The position numbers were made by a program, and so were the translations under genes. 64,000 bases of DNA from Blastomussa wellsi (Eukaryota; Cnidaria; Anthozoa; Scleractinia; Plerogyridae), in NCBI GenBank assembly GCA_947652115.1, contig OX393565.1:15983544-16047543 (forward strand). The letters are read 5' to 3'. The notes beneath the pieces were generated by a model, which worked only from the letters and a program-made list of their open reading frames with translations, did not search any database and was not told the origin of the DNA. This document shows positions 56,776-64,000 of this stretch, piece after piece. Positions within the stretch are counted from its first letter, which is position 1. Each line of letters begins with the position of its first letter.

Positions 56776-58252
56776 GTTATTTTAAGCTTGTTTTACCATA
56801 TTTCAGAAGAGGAAAATCATTGTAACTGCTGTTCAGCACAACAGTTTGAACATTGTGGAACAATAAAATGCAAATAAAATTACCTGTATTTTCACTTATT
56901 CATGTCTATTTCACTGAAAAAAAAAACCTTTATGGAATCACTGCAAATCGCACCAGCTGCCTATATATCACCAGCACCTTACTCTCTTTACTCCTACACT
57001 TTGTATGTACCTGTATTTATCCCCAGTGGGTACTCTAGATTTAAAGTTTCTCTTGGACTGGAAATGAAACCCAAAAAATCCCAAAACTTATCCCATGATG
57101 AATTGTCAAGCTATACAAATTCTCAAAAACAATTACCAGTTAGCAACAAATGCGTCTATTTCTTTCAGTGCAACGGCCGAAGGCGAAGAGATAAACAAGT
57201 TCAAATGAAGTTGATGGTTTTGTCTTTTGCTGATAATACGGAAACTTGTAATAGGATCGTTCTGTAAAACCTGAACCGGTAAGAAACGAAGGTTTGACAA
57301 CCGAGAGAAGCAAATGCATTTTTTTGTGATCGATTTTTAGCTTGATTCCGATTCGCTGGCTCCTGACAGTTGATTTGAAATGGCTTGTCGGCGAGCGCGC
57401 GTTTTGAAACAACCATAGAACAGACATGAAATTCGGTTTTCTTTGTATTTTAAAAAGGCTATGCGATTCAAGGAAAATGCATTACCTGACTCGTGATATC
57501 GGTTTTTCGCGTGAAATTTAACGTGGAACTCCCTCGTCAGGTGATCGATTTTCCTATATTATTATTATATTCACATAAAGCAGGTAGTCCCAACTTACAT
57601 TTCGTGTTAGAGTAATCAACGTGTTACGAACACATGCCGGTAAGTACGGTTTATATGCAAATGCAGCCATAACACTACTGTAACAAAGACCTGAAAAGAA
57701 AATTTCAGGTTTTGAACGGGATTCGAAACAGATAACCAAAGTAAACTCCAGATGATTACACTATTTCCGGGCGCCATGTTGGTGTTCCACTGAGGTAAAC
57801 CAATATGGCGGCTCCATACTGAGCTCTGTAAATTTGTGCGAAACATTTCGGCGAATATATGAAGTTTCGAACAACGCACAAACCTGAAACGTGGAGAAGT
57901 GCTTTCTTTATTTATATTCTATAACATCGTAGTTTCTTGACTTTGTCAACTAAATGGTTTTCGATTTATTTTTTTCTGGTCACGTGAGTGGAAACGCTCT
58001 ATTATCTTTAACTGAATGAACCCTGTTCAGTAGCCAAGGGACCAACCATTTTTCGTGCGTTAAAATAAACAATAGGAGACGAGATATTGCATTCAATAAT
58101 CCATTTTATTTTCCACTTATTAGCAATAATGCGGTAACCACATTTTAATCCCCATTAATGATACAAGTTATGGTTTTGTAACCTCACCAGTGAACAACAT
58201 TTTGTGTAAATCTTTGCCCATCTAATTTTTAACCCTAATAGTTCACTTCACT
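56776..58252. other. Non-coding interval downstream of the skeletal-matrix-like gene
   Basis: No gene recognised. A 121-codon frame at 56902-57267 lacks motifs. Candidate poly(A) signals for the minus-strand gene lie in the AT-rich 58060-58110 area (minus AATAAA forms), unverified. Confidence 0.4.
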
Positions 58253-60023
58253 CTACTGAACGAAGATATATCCAGTGGCCTTGATTTCTTTATCGCCATT
58301 ATCTCCAGACCACTTAGCCACGTTTCCACACGCGCTGGTGTCGTCTGGATATCCTCCTGTACCAAACCCGATTCTGGAGTCGGCGCTGTTGCAATTATTT
58401 TCATTGTTTCCGATAATGCCAATTCGTGCTTTAGAGGCATCAGTCTTCTCAATAACATTGAAACCTTCCATGTTGCAGTTTACCTGCAGGGAAGCCTCAG
58501 AACCAATCAGCGACTTCCATGCGTCACGTCCCAGTGAGGTGGAGAGGTATTTGCCATCTGAAATCAGGGCGAAAAGCGAACTAGCCTTTTTGTTCAGAAC
58601 AAGGAAATTGGCCTGTTCTCCAATCTTCATGCCAAGGCAGATCTTGGTAAAGGGTGTGTTCCAATATGTTGATAACTTTGTCTCATCCTGATCCAGTTCT
58701 TCCCCCTTTTCAGAGACGCCGTATGTTTCCTTGTTGGTCCAGTAAGCCGAATCATACTTAAACGTATCCTGCAAGATAACATTAACGGGTCTATAATGTT
58801 GAACGGAAACAGCAAGAACAGAATGCTCTCCATCACCAATTCAATGCTGTTTCCGTCACATATATTCAAATAGCTATAAAGCATAAAATTTTGTGGGAAC
58901 CTTTCAGTGGGTATTGTTTGAAATGTGCAACCCTATTAAGCGATGTCCAGTTTTCCCTTTTACGTTTTTGTTCGCAGAAAAAAAAAACAGAAAATGGTAC
59001 ATCATATAGACATCTGTTTTGTACAAATTAACCTCTGTTCAGGTTTGGCTATCCGTACTAATTTTTGCCAAGCGAGTGTTTTTCTATCGTTAAAAGTGCG
59101 TTTTCATTATTTGATTGAAAGGCAATCATAAATGCAAGGAGATCATCCAAAATAGCCTTGTCTAGCTGCTTAAATATTGCCAATTTAATTTAAATTGTGT
59201 GAGGTTACTACGCCACATCGAATGCTGTCTTCAAACAGTACGGAATATTTGGCTGAGTATTGCTGTTGATAAATTTTATTTCTAATTTTTTGGTTGGATT
59301 CTGTTTAGCTCTCTTAGCAACAAAACGTTTAAAGCGTACCTTAGAGCCGTCAATCTTCATGACCATCGTCCATCCTCCACCGCCACAGTCACCAAGACCT
59401 GCACCATCCATGTTACAGTAAACGGAAACCTTTCCAGAGTCCGTTTGGAGCATGTACGCCTTGTTTTCGCTTGACCTGCAAAATAAATGTAAATACAATT
59501 TTTTGGTTTCAGCCGAAAAAATGAAATGAAATACCGATCTCGACTGTAATTTGAAATATTATTTTTAAAACTTACTGGTCTTTGTCATAAATCTCTTTGC
59601 ATGAACTTGGACTTGGACTTGGACTTGGACCTGAACAGCAGTCACAGGAGCCCGAACCTGATCAGCAGTAATAAAATAAGATAGTTTAGAAATTTACAAA
59701 CTGGAACTTCAGAAACGCACGTACGTCGTCGCACTTTATCAGTTACACCACATTCAGCAGAATGACTGAAACCCGCTGTTGAGAAACTGTCTAACAAATC
59801 AACAAATTATAGAAAATGAAACATTTTGTGTCGCACCTTGACTCGGACATTCCAATTTTCCAACCATTTCCGTCAAAGTGTCCAACTTCTGAATCACACC
59901 TTCGCAAAGTTTACCCTTCTTGTTACCCTTCTTTTGTCCTTTCCTGTTACCTTTCTTGCCGCGGCCAGCATTTGCGAAAATGATGAAATACACCAGAAAA
60001 ACGATCCCAATAGATTTCCACAT
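58253..60023 (-). CDS. Secreted fibrinogen-like protein resembling coral skeletal organic matrix protein 5
   Basis: Four exons on the minus strand: 60023-59837 (ATG), 59657-59576, 59475-59340, 58768-58253 (TAG). GT-AG borders and consistent phases give 306 residues. Order: a signal peptide (MWKSIGIVFLVYFIIFANAG), a basic stretch GRGKKGNRKGQKKGNKKGK, a short helix, a Cys cluster (SGSCDCC) with a (PS)n linker, then a fibrinogen C-like domain. That domain carries VYCNMDGAGLGDCGGGGWT, VMKIDGSK, TYWNTPFTKICLGMKIG, FGTGGYPDD, CGNVAKW and DNGDKEIKATGYI. The domain and its Cys pattern match the 'uncharacterized skeletal organic matrix protein 5' type known from coral skeletal proteomes (from memory). 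It is probably exported to the extracellular matrix. The actual location in this species is unknown; a plain ficolin/FReD-like lectin is the alternative. A TATA-like TTTAAAAGTG lies about 65 bp upstream on the minus strand. Confidence 0.85.
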
Positions 60024-60346
60024 TGTCAGTTTGAATCTTGCAACCACAGGTAGGGCTTTGAACAGGTACTAATAAGCAAGCACTTTTAAACCCATTCAGC
60101 GCTTCTTTGCATTCAATTAACCAATAGCAGTCGCAATGTTTTATAAGAAAGTAAAATAGCCATGGATATTTTGTTCGGCTCCATTGAAACTATTGCACAT
60201 TAAAATATTATTTACCAACGGCACGTTTGTTTATGAAATAATGGAACAGCCAACGTTAAGAAGTAGTAAAATAACCATAGATACGGAGGTCGGCTCAAGT
60301 GAAGCTCTTTTAGGGCACAAGTGATTATTTACCACCAAGTCAGTGT

Positions 60347-61095
60347 AAAACGCAGACTGCGGACTGCGGAATCTCCGGTATTTGCCGAGTTAGGATTTCG
60401 AGTTGGATAACGGGCAGGATTCCGAGTTAGATTTCGAGTTAGGATTTCGAGCTAGCGGCGGGGGTAACGCGGAACTCTCTTTTCTTTCCGTTTAATAGTT
60501 TCACTCATGTTTGCTTACGGTTATTTTAACTCGCGTTTGCTTGCGGTTAGTTTCATTTCGTGTTGCTTGCGGTTAGTTTCATTTCGTGTTGCTTGCGGAT
60601 AGTTTTACTCATGTTTGCTTGCGGTTAACTTTTAATTAATTGTTGGAAAGGAAAGCATTATATTGTATTTGGCCTTTTCCAACAATCAAAAGCTAACTCA
60701 AAATCACTCGGTCGAAATTCAACTCGAATCCTAACTAGAAATCCGACTCGGAAACCTAACTCGAATCCAATTTGAAATCCTAACTCGAATCCAACCCGAA
60801 TTCCAACTCGTGACTCATCGCGAAATCCTAACACGGAGATAAGTCTGCCTCAGTGTATTACTGTTTTTGCCCTAAGTTATCATCGATTTACTTTTATCTG
60901 ATCGTTAAACAATGGATTTTTTGCAAACAATTGTTTTTATCTGGGGTGCTAACAACAATTTAGTGATTTCAGTAATATCTCGTTACTCTACTTTACTTCA
61001 CTCCTGGTCTGCAGTACTGGTCTTCATTTTACCCCCGTCCGCAGTCCGCAGTCCGCAGTCCGACGTCGTCGTTTTACAGGCGTTTTACACATTAA
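60347..61095. mobile_element. Composite foldback with minisatellite arms
   Basis: The left end GTGTAAAACGCAGACTGCGGACTGCGG faces the right end built of CCGCAGTCCGCAGTCCG...GTTTTACAGGCGTTTTACAC. Inside, the left arm has GAGTTAGGATTTCGAGTT units (60395-60455). The right arm has the complementary AACTCGAATCCTAACTCG units (60695-60830). Between them lie several ~40-bp units TTTCATTTCGTGTTGCTTGCGGTTAG (60500-60630). No protein. Confidence 0.7.
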
Positions 61096-61504
61096 CCACC
61101 CATTGAGTCAAATAACCAAATGAACTAGTGGTTTAGAAGGTGGTAAAATAACCATACATACGGACCTTCGATACAATGTAGTGCGGTTTAAAAGATAAAT
61201 TAATGAGTAAAATTCCAAAAGGCATTTTTCGAAAGCAGCGATATATGAATGGCCTGTCCAACTCTTTCACGGGGACAAAACTGACGATGATCATCATCAT
61301 CCATAAACGTCTTGAATCCGTGCTATATTTTAAAGACCCTCGAGCAGCCGCCACGCTGAGCGAGGTAAAATTAAAAATGGTTTACAAGAGGACAAATAAC
61401 CAAAGATACGGACACATGCTGGCGCGCCGTTTGTTCCAAATTAATTCTAGCTGTTGATTGCCATACGTGCCGTTTGATGCCATAAGCATTGCGTAATAGT
61501 CCTA

Positions 61505-61988
61505 TTAGTTTGCCTTATCACGTTTTCCACGCCATCTTGACGGGTAGGTAAGCGGTCAGAAATTACAGTGTTTGTATGGGAATCTGATGGGAAATAACTT
61601 TTTTAAATTTAAATTGAAGTTTGCACAATTTATAAATCGCAACGTTAAAATACCAGGTAGTAGATTGTATTTACCAAGTTTGAAGGACGTAGCTGGGGAT
61701 AGCAGACGCTCAGTCAATTTTCTTATTTTACATGCATTTGTCTGTAAATTGATGCGGTTCGCAGGAAAAAAATTACAGACAAGTATATGGAAAATTATAA
61801 AGATAACTGAGCGTTTTCTGTCCAAGCTATACAGTCTTCATCCTATTATTTTAACGTTTCTATTCATAAATTGTGCAAACTTCAATTTTTAAGAAAGTTA
61901 TTTCCCATCAGATTCCCATACAAACATTGAAATTTCTGACCGCTTTGCCAACCCGTCAAGATGGCGTAGAAAACCGTGACAAGGCCTA
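61505..61988. mobile_element. MITE, ~480 bp, ~150-bp TIRs
   Basis: The left arm (GCCATCTTGACGGGTAGGTAAGCGGTCAGAAATTAC, TTTGTATGGGAATCTGATGGGAAATAACTTT, AATTGAAGTTTGCACAATTTAT) is matched inversely on the right, ending ...AACCCGTCAAGATGGC. Non-coding. Confidence 0.8.
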
Positions 61989-62194
61989 TTCCTTTAGGCA
62001 CTGTTCTCTGTTTGTATTTCTTTTTGTAAGGGCGCTTTCAGAGTACAAATTACCAGTTCTAACATGTGTGGTTTATCAGTAGTGAGAAAATATAGCGTCA
62101 CTGTATACTTAAGTTACCGAGCGCGAGAGTTTCTGCCAAACCTGAAACAAGAAGCGAACGACTTTGAGAAAGTCTGATAAAGTTTGTGTTGTTC

Positions 62195-62560
62195 CATTAA
62201 AGTTGAACGTGTCAATAAGTTTTACGTGCATCATTCGATCAGTTGTGCATTGAATTCGATCATTTGTCAGGGTTCGTCTTCTTCTTGTCATTCTTCAGTT
62301 TGATGACTTTTTCAATCATTTGTGCTTGGTATTCACGATCAAAACAGTAGAGAGTTGAATGTTTCATTAGATCAGTTGAACGTGACTTTTTCGTTCAGTT
62401 GAACCTGATATATCCATGCGTGTTCAGGGTTTGTTTTCAGTAATCTGTTATTCGATCAGCTGTGTGACGTTTTCGATCATTCGTGCCTGTTATTCTATCA
62501 GTTGCATTTTCACTCAATCAATAGCGTGACGTTTTCGATCAGCTAGTAACGACCGAACGG
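62195..62560. repeat. Degenerate word array (TCGATCAGTTGTG-like)
   Basis: Variants of TTCGATCATTTGTGC, TCGATCAGTTGTGTGACGTTT and AGTTGAACGTG recur about every 20-45 nt. No coding content. Same style as the arrays at 3474 and 15340. Confidence 0.55.
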
Positions 62561-62584
62561 TGGTATGTTTTCACTAAGGCGTGG

Positions 62585-63165
62585 GATTGCAGAATATCAA
62601 AATATCAAAAATGATGTGCTATTTTGATATTTTGTTGAGCGATTGCAGACTATTATCACGATATCATGATATCCTGATATTTTGATATTATGATGATAAT
62701 TTAATATTTTAATATTATATTCTGATGTTCCAATATCTTCTTGATATCTTCTGATATTTTGATATTATCGTGATATTAAGACATTTTCAATATCTTTATG
62801 ATACATTACTGTATCAGGATATTCTGATAATTCAATATTTTTGGGATTCATGATATCTTGATATTAGGATATTATCTCTATATTTCAATATCTTCATGAT
62901 ATCTGGATATTATCATATTGTGATGTTTCAATTTCTTCTTGATATCTTCATCATGATATTCAGATATTATAATATCTTCATGATGTCTTGATATTTTGCT
63001 ATTATCATGATATTCAGATATTTTCAATATCGTCATGATATATTACTGTATCATGATATTCTGATAATCCATTATCCGGCTCCATGGTTCATGATATCTT
63101 GTTATTTTGATATTATCGTGATAACTCATAATATTCAGATCATGATATCTTGATACTGTTAATCG
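62585..63165. repeat. Degenerate GATATT minisatellite
   Basis: Nearly 600 bp made of shuffled words TGATATTTTGATATT, TCATGATATC, TTCAGATATT and CTTGATATTATC, with no fixed period. Strongly palindromic at the word level (GATATC). Unusual composition, almost free of longer GC stretches. Confidence 0.75.
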
Positions 63166-63266
63166 GTGTTAAACACTTCGGAAACGCATCGATCTTCAAT
63201 GATATATTGTTTTACATGATGTGGTAAAACTGCGTGCGAATAGAACAAAAAGAGTACGTCTCGTTT

Positions 63267-63274
<8 letters not shown>

Positions 63275-63305
<31 letters not shown>

Positions 63306-63350
63306 ATTTACAATGGCGAGCCGATAGGCGAGCCATTGTAAAGCCCATAC

Positions 63351-63375
<25 letters not shown>
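63275..63375. repeat. Near-perfect hairpin (TIR-like, ~100 bp)
   Basis: GATCTGTATGGGCATTTACAATGGC faces GCCATTGTAAAGCCCATACAGATC across a short centre (63327-63334). More loosely, the outer GATAAAATAT and ATATTTTATC also face each other. A compact MITE or a transcribed hairpin. Confidence 0.7.
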
Positions 63376-63390
<15 letters not shown>

Positions 63391-64000
63391 ACAATAAATT
63401 GAATGCAAAGTATTGTTATTCGATTCCATTGTGCTTTGCATTTTAATCAGTAAAGATCTGTATCAAAAGTTAATAAATACTAATCAGCTGAGCAGGAGTT
63501 TGTATCAAAAGTTAATTCTACTCTTGATTTGTATTGGGGTTTACAGAGCATTCATGTGACCTAAATAGTACCTTTGCATTGGATCTACTCCTTATGAATT
63601 ATTAATGAATTTTACAATTAAGTTTTATTGAATCTGAGAGACGACACTTAAAATTCTCAACGTAACACACCAGAACAAATGTGGAACACATCAAAATTTT
63701 CTCAGAGGATGAATGGCTAGCCACTCTAAGCTTCCGCGTCGTAAGGTAAATCCTATATTTCCTTTCTTTAGCTTTTGTCTTGAAGGAGTTGTTGTAGCTT
63801 CTGAAACCTCAAAGGAAACTGAGAAAACATAACTATTTTATTTGCATTAGAGGATGATGGGTCGACAGTATTTTGAGAGACTTGGCTTATAGGGGCTAAT
63901 CATGTTAATTTGTATTTTGCTCAGTTGTTAAAATGATCAATGACGATATAGCAAAATCCAGTGAAAAACAAAAACAAACAAAAAAGGAAAGAACGTTATC
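63376..64000. other. Non-coding interval at right edge
   Basis: No gene recognised. A short direct duplication GTATCAAAAGTTAAT lies at 63460 and 63502. Confidence 0.45.

Noticed and set aside
56902..57267. 121-codon plus-strand frame
   Set aside because: No recognisable domain, no supporting splice sites, and low-complexity flanks.

Overview
This is eukaryotic, intron-rich, AT-leaning DNA that most likely comes from a stony coral (Scleractinia). The strongest clue is the minus-strand gene at 58253-60023. It closely resembles the secreted proteins named 'uncharacterized skeletal organic matrix protein 5', described from coral skeleton. Other support: classical GT-AG introns, tRNA-derived SINEs, foldback MITEs, BEL/Pao, Penelope, Polinton and Tc1-like remnants, and (ATT)n/(ATG)n retroelement tails. 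Bacterial features such as operons and Shine-Dalgarno sites are absent.

Host genes, left to right: (1) the 3' five exons of SPATA7, a ciliary transition-zone protein (+, 2330-9613, 5' part outside or unrecognised). (2) An intronless MINPP1-like histidine phosphatase (-, 11688-14429) whose catalytic unit is duplicated in frame, giving one 913-residue two-domain ORF. (3) WDR74, the 60S ribosome-biogenesis WD40 protein (+, 14604-31701). I could assemble all 11 coding exons, giving 376 residues. It lies head to head with MINPP1 across about 175 bp. (4) An intronless rhodopsin-like GPCR (+, 41212-42213). (5) The skeletal-matrix-like secreted protein in four exons (-, 58253-60023).

The rest is mostly mobile DNA. 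The SPATA7 introns hold two SINE families and paired MITEs. The third WDR74 intron (17078-22740) holds foldbacks, a SINE, a P-loop ATPase (SF3-helicase-like) relic and a Tc1/mariner relic. The 34.1-39.2 kb block is a dispersed repeat into which a 3.7 kb Polinton-like element has inserted. That element carries only a DNA polymerase B gene, has apparently identical 128-bp terminal inverted repeats and a 6-bp target duplication, and its empty site is seen in another repeat copy. A 5'-truncated Penelope-like element (42.46-43.80 kb), an L1/Tx1-type LINE tail (45.9-46.9 kb) and a decayed BEL/Pao retrotransposon (47.5-53.8 kb) follow. The right end (60.3-63.4 kb) is built of foldbacks and degenerate word arrays.

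The five host genes show no shared pathway. The meaningful arrangements are the MINPP1/WDR74 divergent promoter and the nesting order of the mobile elements. All calls were made by reading the sequence; no database search was run.
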